Counted from the stretch's first letter, positions 8,315 to 18,035 are shown. The stretch is 64,000 nt of DNA from Pseudomonadota bacterium (GCA_023423695.1 JAFAFA010000105.1:124001-188000), one strand, 5' to 3'. Notes: generated from the letters alone by a model not told the origin. Numbers and translations are program-made.

Positions 8315-11005
8315 ATGGTGGCGGTCGATCTGCAGAGCATGATTTCGCGGCTGAATCCTCTGTGCCGGCGGGCGCTGGAGGCTGCGGCCGGACAGACGCT
8401 GTCGCGCACGCATTACAATTGCGAGATCGAGCACTGGCTTCTCCAGCTGATCGGCGCTGCCGACAGTGACATTTCCGCCATCCTGCGCGTCTATGAGATC
8501 GACGCAGGCCGCCTCTCCGCCGACCTGACGCGGGTGCTGGACAAGCTGAAGACCGGCAACAGCCGGGCGCCGGCCCTGTCGCCCAATCTGGTGCAGCTGA
8601 TGCGGGAGGCGTGGGTGCTGGCCTCCCTGCAATATGGCGAGGGTGCGGTGCGCTCCGGCCATCTGCTGGCGGCCCTGCTGTCCGACGAATCGCTGTCCGC
8701 CCAGGCGCGCGACATGTCCGGCCAGTTCGCGAAGATCACCGCGGATGTGCTGCGCCGCGACCTGCCCAAGATCGTCGCCGACACGGCGGAGGCGCGCACC
8801 AGCGCTCCGGTCGCCGCCGCGGGTGGCGCTGCCGGCGGGGCCGCTGCGGGCGGCGCGCCGAAGGTCGGCGGGGCGACCCCCAACCTCGACCAGTACACCA
8901 TCGACCTGACCGACCGCGCCAAGAACGGCAAGATCGATCCGGTGCTGGGCCGCGACGCCGAGATCCGTCAGATCATCGACGTGCTGACCCGCCGCCGTCA
9001 GAACAATCCGATCCTGACCGGCGAGGCCGGGGTCGGCAAGACGGCGGTGGTCGAAGGCTTCGCGCTGCGCATCGCCGCCGGCGACGTGCCGCCGGACCTG
9101 CGCAACGTCCGCCTGCTGTCGCTCGACCTCGGCCTGCTCCAGGCCGGCGCCGGCATGAAGGGCGAGTTCGAGAACCGGCTGAAGGGCGTGATCGACGAAG
9201 TGAAGGGCTCCACCCAGCCCATCATCATGTTCATCGACGAGGCGCACACCCTGATCGGCGCCGGCGGGCAGGCCGGCCAGAACGACGCCGCCAACCTGCT
9301 GAAGCCCGCGCTGGCGCGCGGCGAGATGCGCACCATCGCCGCCACCACCTGGGCCGAATACAAGAAGTATTTCGAGAAGGACCCGGCGCTGACCCGCCGC
9401 TTCCAGGTGGTGAAGGTGGAGGAGCCGGCGGAGCCGGTCGCCGTCGACATGATGCGCGGCCTGACCGCCACGCTGGAGAAGCACCACAAGGTCCGCATCG
9501 TGACCGAGGGGCTGATCGAATCGGTCCGCCTGTCCAGCCGCTACATCCCGGCGCGCCAGCTTCCCGACAAGGCGGTCAGCCTGCTCGACACCGCCTGCGC
9601 CCGGGTGGCGATGAGCCAGACCGCGACCCCGCCGGCCATCGAAGACCGCCGCCGCACCATCCAGCTGACCGAGACCGAGGTCGCGATCCTGGAGCGCGAG
9701 GAGGCCATCGGCATCGACCATGCCGAACTGCTTGCCGCGCTGAAGGACAAGATCGCCGCCACCCAGGCCGACCTTGAGGCGTTGGAGGCGCGCTGGACCA
9801 AGGAACTGGAACTGGTCAAGGCGATCAATGAAACCCGCGACCAGCTGGTCGCCGCGCACGAGCAGGGCAAGGCTCCGGCCGCCGAGGGTGCGGTTGCTGC
9901 CGAGCCGCTCGACGCCGAGGCGCTGAACGCCAAGCTGTCGGCGCTGACCGAGGAGCTGACCGCGCTGCAGGGCGAGGATCCGCTGGTCAAGGTCGCGGTT
10001 GACGGGCAGGCGGTGGCCGAGGTGGTCGCCAACTGGACCGGCGTGCCGGTCGGCCGCATGGTCTCCAACGAGATCAAGACCATCCTGTCGCTCGCCGACC
10101 GCATGAAGGAGCGGATCATCGGCCAGGACCACGCGCTGGACGCCATCGCCCAGGCGATGTGGACCAGCCGCGCCAAGCTGACCGACCCGCGCAAGCCGAT
10201 CGGCGTCTTCCTGATGGTCGGCACGTCCGGCGTCGGCAAGACCGAGACGGCGCTGACGCTGGCCGACCTGATCTATGGCGGCGAGCAGAACGTCACCACC
10301 ATCAACATGACCGAGTACAAGGAGGAGCATAAGGTCTCCCTCCTGCTCGGGTCGCCTCCCGGCTATGTCGGCTTCGGCGAGGGCGGCGTCCTGACCGAGG
10401 CGGTGCGTCGCCGGCCCTACAGCGTCGTCCTGCTGGACGAGTTGGAGAAGGCCCATCCCGGCGTGCAGGACATCTTCTTCCAGGTGTTCGACAAGGGCAC
10501 GATCAAGGACGGCGAAGGCCGCGACATCGACTTCAAGAACACCGTCATCATCATGACGTCGAACGCCGGCACGGACCTGATCCACAAGCTGTGCGCCGAC
10601 CCGGAGACCGCGCCCGACGCCGAGGGTCTGCTGGAGGCACTGCATCCCGAACTGCAGAAGAGCTTCAAGCCGGCTTTCCTCGGCCGCTGCACGGTCATCC
10701 CGTACTTCCAGCTTTCGGACGAGAACCTGGCCAAGATCGTGGTCCTGCAGTTGAACCGCATCGCCAAGCGCGTGGTGCAGAACTACAAGGCCGCCTTCTC
10801 CTACTCCGACGATCTGGTCCAGAGCATCGTCAACCGGTGCCAGGAGGTCTCCAGCGGTGCCCGCAACATCGAGACGATCCTGAGCCGGACTCTGCTGCCG
10901 GAGATCTCGTCCCGCATCCTCGCCCGCATGGGCGACGGCGAACCGATCACCCGCGTCCACGTCTCGGTCGATGGCGAAGACCGCTTCGTCTACGACATCG
11001 CCTGA
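8315..11005 (+). CDS. tssH: TssH/ClpV, T6SS sheath-recycling AAA+ ATPase
   Basis: An 896-residue ClpB-family ATPase. The N-terminal Clp-N domain starts with MISRLNPLCRRALEAAAGQT. The first AAA+ module has Walker A GEAGVGKT (about residue 237) and Walker B IIMFIDEAHTLIG; a coiled-coil middle domain covers about residues 440-570; the second module has GTSGVGKTETAL (about 635) and VVLLDELEKAHPG. ClpV strips contracted TssB/TssC sheaths for reuse. The frame is open upstream to 8192, but the ATG at 8315 follows a strong AAGGGGGTGG ribosome site and gives the expected N-terminus. A Gly/Ala linker sits between the N-domain and the first AAA+ domain. Confidence 0.96.
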   Translation: MVAVDLQSMISRLNPLCRRALEAAAGQTLSRTHYNCEIEHWLLQLIGAADSDISAILRVYEIDAGRLSADLTRVLDKLKTGNSRAPALSPNLVQLMREAWVLASLQYGEGAVRSGHLLAALLSDESLSAQARDMSGQFAKITADVLRRDLPKIVADTAEARTSAPVAAAGGAAGGAAAGGAPKVGGATPNLDQYTIDLTDRAKNGKIDPVLGRDAEIRQIIDVLTRRRQNNPILTGEAGVGKTAVVEGFALRIAAGDVPPDLRNVRLLSLDLGLLQAGAGMKGEFENRLKGVIDEVKGSTQPIIMFIDEAHTLIGAGGQAGQNDAANLLKPALARGEMRTIAATTWAEYKKYFEKDPALTRRFQVVKVEEPAEPVAVDMMRGLTATLEKHHKVRIVTEGLIESVRLSSRYIPARQLPDKAVSLLDTACARVAMSQTATPPAIEDRRRTIQLTETEVAILEREEAIGIDHAELLAALKDKIAATQADLEALEARWTKELELVKAINETRDQLVAAHEQGKAPAAEGAVAAEPLDAEALNAKLSALTEELTALQGEDPLVKVAVDGQAVAEVVANWTGVPVGRMVSNEIKTILSLADRMKERIIGQDHALDAIAQAMWTSRAKLTDPRKPIGVFLMVGTSGVGKTETALTLADLIYGGEQNVTTINMTEYKEEHKVSLLLGSPPGYVGFGEGGVLTEAVRRRPYSVVLLDELEKAHPGVQDIFFQVFDKGTIKDGEGRDIDFKNTVIIMTSNAGTDLIHKLCADPETAPDAEGLLEALHPELQKSFKPAFLGRCTVIPYFQLSDENLAKIVVLQLNRIAKRVVQNYKAAFSYSDDLVQSIVNRCQEVSSGARNIETILSRTLLPEISSRILARMGDGEPITRVHVSVDGEDRFVYDIA

Positions 11006-11055
11006 GACCGGGGGAGCGGGAGGGCCGGGGCGGGCGCGCAGAAAAATGACGGGCG

Positions 11056-11069
11056 GTGACGACCGTCAC
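11056..11069. promoter_or_regulatory. inverted repeat between clpV and hcp
   Basis: GTGACG-AC-CGTCAC is a perfect 6-bp inverted repeat 51 bp after the clpV stop and about 87 bp before hcp, flanked by GGGCG and CCCGCC that could extend a stem. No T-run follows, so a terminator is unlikely. A binding site controlling hcp is possible. Confidence 0.35.
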
Positions 11070-11156
11070 AGCACCCGCCTCAATTCTTTCGTAACCATAC
11101 AGCACAGACAAAGCTTACCCCGTTAAGACCGACTTCAAGAGAGCGAGGAGACAACC

Positions 11157-11633
11157 ATGGCGATCTATATCAAGTACGACGGCATCGACGGCGAGGCCAC
11201 GCACGAGACCCACAAGAAGTGGCTGGACGTCAGCTCGCTGCAGTGGGGCGTCGGCCGCGCCATCAGCACCCCGTCGGGCTCGACCGCCAACCGCGAGGCT
11301 TCGGAGCCGTCGGTTTCGGAAGTGACCATCACCAAGCTGATGGACAGCTCCTCGCCGAAGTTCTTCGTCGAGTCCTGCACCGGCGCCGCCGGCAAGAAGG
11401 TGCAGATCCACCTCGTCACCACCGGCAGCCCGGGCAACACCTACGCCGAGTACACCCTGACCAACGCCCTGGTCTCGGCCTACTCGATGTCGTCGGGCGG
11501 TGACCGTCCGTCGGAGTCGATCTCCATCAGCTTCACCAAGATGGAGTACAAGTTCATTCCGTACGACGACAAGAACAAGGCCGGCACGCCGATCTCGGTC
11601 TCCTACGACCTGTCGACGACCAAGAGCGCCTAA
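11157..11633 (+). CDS. hcp: Hcp, T6SS inner-tube protein
   Basis: A 158-residue Hcp1-family protein: MAIYIKYDGIDGEATHETHK, WLDVSSLQWGVGRAI, then the conserved SEVTITKLMDSSSPKFF core and ISISFTKMEYKFIPYD towards the end. It forms hexameric rings that stack into the tube propelled by the sheath. A strong GAGCGAGGAG ribosome site precedes the start, as fits a highly made protein. It has a 151-bp upstream gap, so it may have its own promoter. The 3' side is an inverted-repeat element before vgrG. Confidence 0.96.
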   Translation: MAIYIKYDGIDGEATHETHKKWLDVSSLQWGVGRAISTPSGSTANREASEPSVSEVTITKLMDSSSPKFFVESCTGAAGKKVQIHLVTTGSPGNTYAEYTLTNALVSAYSMSSGGDRPSESISISFTKMEYKFIPYDDKNKAGTPISVSYDLSTTKSA

Positions 11634-11646
11634 GTTCGGCTGCACT

Positions 11647-11754
11647 TGCCCCCACCCTAACCCTCCCCCGCCTTTGGCGGTGGAGGGGATTGCCGCCGCT
11701 TCGGCAATAGGCACCCTCTCCCACCGTAGGCGGGGGAGGGGCGGGGAGGGGGCA
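11647..11754. repeat. GC-rich inverted-repeat element, copy B
   Basis: It starts TTGCCCCCACCCTAACCC at 11,647 and ends GGCGGGGAGGGGGCAA at 11,754. The ends form an imperfect terminal inverted repeat, and the interior contains the small palindrome ATTGCCGCCGCTTCGGCAAT. It shares the left-end sequence with copies A and C. It lies between hcp and vgrG. Read as RNA it folds strongly and may lower read-through from hcp into vgrG, helping to set the high Hcp:VgrG ratio. That effect is inference. Confidence 0.75.
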
Positions 11755-11803
11755 AAGCACCTGCCATCATTGATACCTTCTCTACATCAAGGACCAAGCC
11801 CGC

Positions 11804-13924
11804 ATGTCGGATGCGCCCACCATCTCGCAGACCGGCCGGCTTCTGTCGCTGACCTCGCCGCTCGGCGCGGACGTGCTGATCCCGGTGGCCGTCGAGGGGG
11901 AGGAAGGGCTGTCGCGCCTGTTCCGCTACACCATTTCGATGATCTCGCCGCGGATGACCGTCGCGCCGGCCGACGTCCTGGGAAAGTCGCTGACGCTGTC
12001 CGTCGCGCGCCAGGGTGGCAGTCCCCGCGTCATCAACGGCATCGTGAAGAGTTTTTCCGCCGGGCCGCTGGCTCTGCGCGGCTACCGCCGCTATACGGCG
12101 GAGATCGTGCCGTCCCTGTGGCTGGCGACCCTGCGCTCCGACTGTCAGGTGTTCCAGGACAAGAGTGTCGTGCAGATCGTCGACGCCATGCTGTCCGACT
12201 GCGGCGTGACCGAGGTGAGGAAGCAGGGGCTGTCCGGCACCCATAACGCCCGCCCGGTCTGCGTGCAGTACCGCGAGACCCATTACGACTTCATCGCCCG
12301 CCTGCTGCAGGACGAGGGCATCTATTTCTATTTCCAGCACGAGGCCGGCAAGCACACGCTGGTGCTGAGCGACAGTGCGTCGGGCTACACCGACTGCCTG
12401 GACAAGGACGTCAACCACGCCGCCGCGTCGCAGGGCAACACGCTCGCCATCGACGGCTGGTCGCATTCCCAGTCCTATGTGTCAGGCAAATGGACGCTGA
12501 AGGACTATAATTTCGAGACGCCCAGCACCGACCTGACCGCCAGCACCACCACGGTGCTCGGCGTTTCCGCCTTCAAGGCGCACGAGATGTTCGACTATCC
12601 CGGCGGCCACATAGTCAAGGCGGACGGCACCGACCTGTCCCGCCTGCGCATGGAGCAGACGGAGACCGGCTATGAGCGGGTGGAGGGAACCGCCACCTAC
12701 CGCGGCCTGTCCGCCGGCGGCAAGATCTCCATGGCCGGCCATGCGGTGACGGCGGAGGTCGGCAAGGGCTATGTCGTCACCGATCTGGCGTTGAGCGCCC
12801 AGGACGAGAGCCATATCGGCAACAGCGGCATGCCGCCGCAATTCTCCTGCCGCTTCGCCGCGATCCCCGAAGCCACCGTGTTCCGCCCGCCGCCGGTGCC
12901 GCGCCCGCGCACCCATGGTCCCGACACCGCGACCGTCGTCGGTCCCAGCGGCGAGGAGATCTATTGCGACAAGTACGGCCGGGTGCGGGTGCAGTTCCAT
13001 TGGGACCGCAAGGGCACCAACGACGAGAAGAGCTTCGTCTGGCTGCGCGTCGCCCAGACCATGGCCGGCAAGAACTGGGGCACCATCTTCACCCCGCGCG
13101 TCGGCATGGAGGTGCTGGTCGATTACATCGGCGGCGACCCGGACCGTCCCCTGATCGTCGGCTGCGTCTACAATGCGGAGAACATGCCGCCCTACGCGCT
13201 GCCCGACAACAAGACGCAGAGCGGCATCAAGACCCGCTCCAGCAAGGGCGGCGACGCGGCGACCTTCAACGAGCTGCGCTTCGAGGATAAGAAGGACGCG
13301 GAGGAGATCTATTTCCACGCGCAGAAAGACTTCACCCGGATGGTGGAGAACGACGACAAACTGACCGTCGATCACGACCAGACCATCTCCATCAAGAACG
13401 ATCGCACCGAAACGGTGTCGGAGGGCAACGAGGCGGTCACCATCGCCAAGGGCAACCGCACCGTCACCGTGTCTAAGGGCAACGACACCCACGAGGTGAC
13501 CGAGGGCAACCAGACCCTGACGGTGGGGAAGGGCAACCGCACCGTCACCGTCAGCAAGGGCAACGACACCCACACGGTCGGCGAGGGCAACCGCACGGTC
13601 GAGGTCGGGCAGGGCAACGACAGCCTGACCGTCAAGCAGGGCGATATGACGGTCGACGTCAAGCAGGGCGACTACGCCCTGAAGCTCGGCCTGGGCGACG
13701 TGTCGGTGAAGGCCTCCGCCGGACAGATCACCATGCAGGCCGCGACCGGCATCGAACTGAAGGTCGGCGGCAACAGCATCAAGATCGACCAGATGGGCGT
13801 CACCATCAAGGGCAGCATGGTCAAGGTCACCGGCGACATGCAGGTGCAGATCGCGGGCAAGATAACCCAGGTGAACGGTGATGCGATGGTCCAGGTCAAG
13901 GGCGGCGTGGTAACCATCAATTGA
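11804..13924 (+). CDS. vgrG: VgrG (TssI), T6SS spike protein
   Basis: A 706-residue VgrG. Residues 1 to about 370 are the gp27-like base, with LFRYTISMISP and the Rhs/VgrG signature FIARLLQDEGIYFYFQHE. Residues about 380-465 form the gp5 OB-fold (CDKYGRVRVQFHWDRKG, WLRVAQTMAGKNWG, PRVGMEVLVDYIGGDPDRP). The rest is a repetitive beta-helix spike in which octet-like units such as GNRTVTVSKGND recur between about residues 525 and 630. No effector domain follows, so this is a structural VgrG. A repeat-containing 170-bp gap separates it from hcp. Confidence 0.95.
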   Translation: MSDAPTISQTGRLLSLTSPLGADVLIPVAVEGEEGLSRLFRYTISMISPRMTVAPADVLGKSLTLSVARQGGSPRVINGIVKSFSAGPLALRGYRRYTAEIVPSLWLATLRSDCQVFQDKSVVQIVDAMLSDCGVTEVRKQGLSGTHNARPVCVQYRETHYDFIARLLQDEGIYFYFQHEAGKHTLVLSDSASGYTDCLDKDVNHAAASQGNTLAIDGWSHSQSYVSGKWTLKDYNFETPSTDLTASTTTVLGVSAFKAHEMFDYPGGHIVKADGTDLSRLRMEQTETGYERVEGTATYRGLSAGGKISMAGHAVTAEVGKGYVVTDLALSAQDESHIGNSGMPPQFSCRFAAIPEATVFRPPPVPRPRTHGPDTATVVGPSGEEIYCDKYGRVRVQFHWDRKGTNDEKSFVWLRVAQTMAGKNWGTIFTPRVGMEVLVDYIGGDPDRPLIVGCVYNAENMPPYALPDNKTQSGIKTRSSKGGDAATFNELRFEDKKDAEEIYFHAQKDFTRMVENDDKLTVDHDQTISIKNDRTETVSEGNEAVTIAKGNRTVTVSKGNDTHEVTEGNQTLTVGKGNRTVTVSKGNDTHTVGEGNRTVEVGQGNDSLTVKQGDMTVDVKQGDYALKLGLGDVSVKASAGQITMQAATGIELKVGGNSIKIDQMGVTIKGSMVKVTGDMQVQIAGKITQVNGDAMVQVKGGVVTIN

Positions 13925-13971
13925 CGAACCGCCGTCCACACTGGGACGGAATTTCAAGCGGGGTTGGGACG

Positions 13972-14559
13972 GTGGACATCGGGCTTTTGCCGAAGTTGCG
14001 CTTTGCCCGCGCGGCCGAAGCGGTCGCGGGGCTGGACCTGTCGCCGGAAGCGAAGGCGCTGTACGCGCCGAACGCCCCGACGGCGGTATTCCTGAAGGCG
14101 CTGATCGACGCCGAATTGCATGCGGACGCCATCCGGCTGCTGGGCATGGCCCTGCCGCGGCGCGAGGCCGTGTGGTGGGGCTGCCTGTCGGCCCGCGGCG
14201 CATTGCCGGCCGAACCGGCGCCGGCCGATGTTTCGGCGCTGGAGGCGGCGGAGGCCTGGGTCTACCGCCCGACGGAGGAGAACCGCCGCGCCTGCTTCGC
14301 GCCGGCCGAAGCGATGAATTTCGAAACCGCCTGCGCCTATGCCGCCATGGCCGCCTTCTGGTCGGGCGGAAGCCTCGCCCCGCCCGACGCGGCGGTGGTG
14401 GTGCCGCCGGGCGACGGGCTGACCGGGACGGCCGCCGCCGCCGCGGTGCTGATCGCCGCCGCGGCGGTCCCGAAGGAGATCGCCGCCCGGCATCGCGCGT
14501 CGCTGGTCCAGGCGCTGGACATCGCCAATGGCGGCAGCGGCAAGGTGGGGGCGGCGTGA
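13972..14559 (+). CDS. T6SS-associated hypothetical protein between vgrG and fha
   Basis: About 195 residues from a GTG at 13972; the same frame reaches back to a TTG at 13921 that overlaps the vgrG stop, and the choice is not certain. The protein is Ala-rich and mostly helical, with FLKALIDAELHADAIRLLGM, LEAAEAWVYRPTEENR and ACAYAAMAAFWSGGSLAPP. No signal peptide is seen. I recall similar unnamed proteins beside T6SS FHA genes in alphaproteobacteria, but cannot give a function. It sits 47 bp after vgrG and 4 bp before the FHA gene, so it is very likely part of the T6SS operon. Confidence 0.75.
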   Translation: MDIGLLPKLRFARAAEAVAGLDLSPEAKALYAPNAPTAVFLKALIDAELHADAIRLLGMALPRREAVWWGCLSARGALPAEPAPADVSALEAAEAWVYRPTEENRRACFAPAEAMNFETACAYAAMAAFWSGGSLAPPDAAVVVPPGDGLTGTAAAAAVLIAAAAVPKEIAARHRASLVQALDIANGGSGKVGAA

Positions 14560-14563
14560 TCCG

Positions 14564-15856
14564 ATGAAGCTGCGCCTGACCCTGATCCAATGCCCGCCCG
14601 CGCAGGGCGGCGACATCGCCCGCGACCTCGGCACCGGACGGCTGGTGATCGGCCGCGGTCCCGACTGCGACTGGGTACTGAACGACCCGGAGCGGATGCT
14701 GTCCAAGATCCACTGCATGGTGGAGTTCAAGGGCGGCGTCTACATCGTCATCGACAGCTCCACCAACGGCGTCTTCCTGAACGACGCGCCGACCCCCATC
14801 GGCCGCGGCAACTCCGCCGTGGTGGGCGAGGGCGACCGGCTGCGGATGGGCGGTTTCGTCATGCGCGCCGGCTTCGCCGCGGAGGAGGCGCCGCCCGCCA
14901 ACGACCCGTTCCTGGCAGTGCTGCGCGGCTCAGACGAACCGGCGCCGTCGCCGGCGGCCTCGCCCGACGACGATCCCTTTGCCCTGCCGGCCTTCGGCCG
15001 CGGACCGGTGTCGGTGATGCCGATCCCGGAGGACGACGACCTCTTCGGCGATCTGCCACGGCCGGACGAACGGTGGAGCGGCAAGTCGGGTGGCAATTTG
15101 GGAGGCAGTTGGCAACAGACCGCGGCCGGAAACGCGCCCGGCGGCGATCCCGATTGGCCGGGCTCCACCCAGACCGACTTCTCGCCGGACAGCCTCGGCA
15201 CCATCCGGGTGTCGACCGAGCAGCAGGGATTCGGCAACGCCAACTCCAATGCCGGCTTCGATGCCGGATTTGACAAGGGCAATGGCGGCACGTCGATCCC
15301 CGACGACTGGCTGGACGACCCTGTCGACCTGACGCCGGCCGCCCAGCCGTCCAACCCGCCCGCCCCCCAGCCCTTCCCGGCGCAGCCTGCCAGCCCCTCC
15401 GCTGTTCCGCCCCCTGTTCCGCCTGACGATTGGGCCGACGAGCCGCTGATCCCGCCGGCCTTCGGTGCGCGTCCGTCGCCCTTCGCCACTGCTGCCGCCG
15501 ATCCGGCCTCCGACGCCCTCAGCCGCGCGCTGGTCGATGTCGTGCTGTCGCTGGTGCGGCGGCAGGCGGCACTGGAGGCACTGCTTGGCCTCGACCCGGA
15601 CGAGACGATGGCGCAGGGGGACTCCATCCTGCTCCGGGCCGTGGACGCCGACGACGCGCTCGCCCGCCTGCGCGCCCTGCCGCCTGCCGAGGCGGAGGCG
15701 CTGCTGCAGGCGGCGGTGTCGGACGGTGCCGCCCACCAGTCTGCCCTGCTGGCGGCGGTGCGCGAGCTGACCGGGGAAACCGCCGATGGCGGCACCCGGC
15801 TGGCCGCGCTGTACCGCCGGCTCCTGCCGATCCACCGCCACGCGCTGGGCGGCTGA
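14564..15856 (+). CDS. tagH: TagH/ImpI, T6SS FHA-domain protein
   Basis: A 430-residue protein with an N-terminal FHA domain (residues about 15-100): RLVIGRGPDCDWVLND, the SKIHCMVEF block and STNGVFLND, which form the phosphothreonine-binding loop signature GR...SxxH...NG. Residues 115-310 are long Pro/Ser/Asp-rich linker. A helical C-terminal domain (about 310-430) ends near RLLPIHRHALGG. In threonine-phosphorylation pathways the FHA protein is activated by the PpkA kinase and reversed by a PP2C phosphatase; no PpkA is seen in the window. The true start is the ATG at 14564, 4 bp after the preceding stop. Confidence 0.88.
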   Translation: MKLRLTLIQCPPAQGGDIARDLGTGRLVIGRGPDCDWVLNDPERMLSKIHCMVEFKGGVYIVIDSSTNGVFLNDAPTPIGRGNSAVVGEGDRLRMGGFVMRAGFAAEEAPPANDPFLAVLRGSDEPAPSPAASPDDDPFALPAFGRGPVSVMPIPEDDDLFGDLPRPDERWSGKSGGNLGGSWQQTAAGNAPGGDPDWPGSTQTDFSPDSLGTIRVSTEQQGFGNANSNAGFDAGFDKGNGGTSIPDDWLDDPVDLTPAAQPSNPPAPQPFPAQPASPSAVPPPVPPDDWADEPLIPPAFGARPSPFATAAADPASDALSRALVDVVLSLVRRQAALEALLGLDPDETMAQGDSILLRAVDADDALARLRALPPAEAEALLQAAVSDGAAHQSALLAAVRELTGETADGGTRLAALYRRLLPIHRHALGG

Positions 15857-15911
15857 CGGGAGGAACGGGACCCATGGCAACGACCATTAGCCTGCAAGAG
15901 GGAAAGCGCCC

Positions 15912-17246
15912 ATGAGTTGGGACGACAAGGTCATCTGGTCCGAAGGCATGTTCCTGCGGGCGCAGCATTTCCAGCAGCAGGATCGCTATGTGGAGAGGCT
16001 GGTGCGCGGCCGCGTCGCCGGCATCCGGCCCTTCGCCTGGGGCATCAGCGAACTCACCATCAACCGCGAGCTTCTGGCCGTCGGCAAATTCGCCGTCCTG
16101 CGCTGCAAGGGCATCCTGGAGGACGGGACGCCGATCAACATCCCCGACGACGACGATCCGCCGCCGCCGCTCGACCTGCCGGAAACGCTGGCGAACAGCA
16201 TCGTCTATCTGGCCCTGCCGGTTCGCCAGCGCGGCGGCGTCGAGTTCGAGGTGGGCGAGAGCGCCGACGCCGCCACCCGTTATGTCGGCGAGGAGACGGA
16301 GACGGTCGACGCCATCGCCGGGTCGGCCAGCGTGTCGCGCATCCGCACCGGGCGCCTGCGCCTGCGTTATCGGCTGGAGCGGCAGGAGCGGGCCGGATAC
16401 CACTGCCTGGGCCTCGCCCGTATCCAGGAGGTGCGGTCGGACCGCCACGCCTCGCTGGACGAGCGCTACATCCCGCCGGCCCTGAACGTCCAGGCACTGG
16501 CTCCGCTGGCCGGCTTCGTCACCGAAATCCAGGGCCTGCTGAACAGCCGGTCGGAGGCGCTGGCCGCCCGCGTCGGCGGCTCCAACGGGCGCGGCGCCGG
16601 CGAGATGGCCGACTTCCTGATGCTGCAGGTCGCCAACCGGTCAGAACCTCTGTTCGCCAACATCGCCCGCATGCCCGACATCCATCCGGAACGGCTGCAC
16701 GGCATGATGCTGGGGCTGGCCGGGGAGCTGGCGACCTTCACCGCCGTCAACAAGCGTCCGCCCAGCTTCCCGCCCTACCGGCATGAGGATCTTCAGGGCA
16801 CGCTCGAACCGGTGATGGCGGAGATTCGCCGTTCGCTCAGCGCCGTGCTGGAACAGACCGCCATTCCGATCGACCTGCAGGAACGCAAATACGGCATCCG
16901 CGTCGGCACCATCGCCGACCGGTCGCTGATCACCACGGCGACCTTCGTGCTGGCGGTGCGGGCGGACATGCCGGGCGAGGCTCTGCGCCGCAACTTCCCT
17001 GCACTGGTCAAGATCGGCCCGGTGGAGCAAATCCGCGAGCTTGTCAATGTACAGTTGCCCGGAATTCGAGTAAGGCCTTTGCCCGTCGCTCCGCGTCAAC
17101 TGCCTTACCATGCCGGTGCCGTGTATTTCGAACTCGAACGCGGTAGCCCTATTTGGAAACAGCTTGCAACATCGGGCGGAATCGCGGTTCATCTAGCGGG
17201 TGATTTCCCCCAGGTGGCGATGGAGCTTTGGGCAATCCGTGGCTGA
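15912..17246 (+). CDS. tssK: TssK (ImpJ), T6SS baseplate-membrane connector
   Basis: A 444-residue full-length TssK: it begins WDDKVIWSEGMFLRAQHFQQQDRYVE, the strongly conserved N-terminus, then has YHCLGLARIQEVRSD, the central helical bundle around LLNSRSEALAARVG, and a C-terminal part with QLPGIRVRPLPVAPRQLPYHAG. TssK links the baseplate to the TssJLM membrane complex. It follows tagH in imp order, but tssL and tssM do not come next; 30 bp later the sensor gene set begins. A GCAAGAGGGAAAG ribosome site precedes the ATG. Confidence 0.95.
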   Translation: MSWDDKVIWSEGMFLRAQHFQQQDRYVERLVRGRVAGIRPFAWGISELTINRELLAVGKFAVLRCKGILEDGTPINIPDDDDPPPPLDLPETLANSIVYLALPVRQRGGVEFEVGESADAATRYVGEETETVDAIAGSASVSRIRTGRLRLRYRLERQERAGYHCLGLARIQEVRSDRHASLDERYIPPALNVQALAPLAGFVTEIQGLLNSRSEALAARVGGSNGRGAGEMADFLMLQVANRSEPLFANIARMPDIHPERLHGMMLGLAGELATFTAVNKRPPSFPPYRHEDLQGTLEPVMAEIRRSLSAVLEQTAIPIDLQERKYGIRVGTIADRSLITTATFVLAVRADMPGEALRRNFPALVKIGPVEQIRELVNVQLPGIRVRPLPVAPRQLPYHAGAVYFELERGSPIWKQLATSGGIAVHLAGDFPQVAMELWAIRG

Positions 17247-17276
17247 TGCATCACCCTTTCCTGTTGTAGGGACACC

Positions 17277-18035
17277 ATGAGGCTGGGCGGGGTGCTGGCC
17301 CTGCGCACCGGCGCCGTGATCGCGGCGACGGTCGCGACCGCCGTGCTGTTGTCGGTCGCGCTGTCCGGACTGAAGTTCGAACAGAAACTGCGTGAAGTCA
17401 CCGGCTCCCGCCTCGCGGTGGTGGCGGACGAGATGCGGCGCCGGGTCGAATACGGCCTGACGTTGGGCCTCGACCTGTCCGAACTGGTCGATCTGCAGGC
17501 ACAGGCCGAACGCGCCGCCTCCGGCGAGGAAATCCTCGGCGTGGAGGTGGTTGACGACCGCGGCATCATTCTGTTCGCCGCCGACCGCAACGCCGTCGGA
17601 CAGCCCACTCCCGTGCGTTGGAGCGGCGATGCTTCGGCCGGAACCCTGCGCCAGCAGATCGCCGGCGATGTCCTGATCCTCGGGTCCGACGTGCGCAACA
17701 GCTTCGGGCAGACGGTGGGGCAGGTGATCCTGCGCTCCTCCCTTTCAGGGCTGAAATCGCGGGTCGCGGCGGTGGAGGACGGGTTGCGCGGCGACATCCT
17801 GGCGCTGGTCGGGATCGCCGCGCTGATGACACTGGGCGCCGTCTTCGTCGTGGTCCGGCAGCGCGGCGGACGCGGTGGATTGGCGGACGGCACCGCGCCG
17901 CTGGGCATGGTGCGCGACCGGCTGAACCACGGCATCGCCGAGGCCGATCACGCCATGGAAGATCTCGAACGCGAATTGGACGCCATGGCGCCGAATGCCC
18001 CCGGATCACTCCCAGCCAAGGGCGTGGTGACATGA
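17277..18035 (+). CDS. small membrane sensor protein, copy 1 of a four-member set
   Basis: A 252-residue protein with a membrane segment at about 10-30, an extracytoplasmic domain of about 135 residues, a second membrane segment at about 168-190 and a short cytoplasmic tail with a predicted helix. The outer domain carries YGLTLGLDLSELVDLQAQ then VEVVDDRGIILFAADRNAVGQP, a pattern repeated in three nearby proteins. There is no kinase, HAMP or cyclase module. It starts 30 bp after tssK and ends in an ATGA overlap with the sensor-MFS gene. A receptor subunit for the following proteins is a reasonable inference; the ligand is unknown. Confidence 0.8.
   Translation: MRLGGVLALRTGAVIAATVATAVLLSVALSGLKFEQKLREVTGSRLAVVADEMRRRVEYGLTLGLDLSELVDLQAQAERAASGEEILGVEVVDDRGIILFAADRNAVGQPTPVRWSGDASAGTLRQQIAGDVLILGSDVRNSFGQTVGQVILRSSLSGLKSRVAAVEDGLRGDILALVGIAALMTLGAVFVVVRQRGGRGGLADGTAPLGMVRDRLNHGIAEADHAMEDLERELDAMAPNAPGSLPAKGVVT

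Noticed and set aside
8294..10960. Open frame of 888 codons antisense to clpV
   Set aside because: It mirrors the clpV reading frame in GC-rich DNA; composition is His/Arg/Gln-rich with no domain, and clpV itself is unmistakable.
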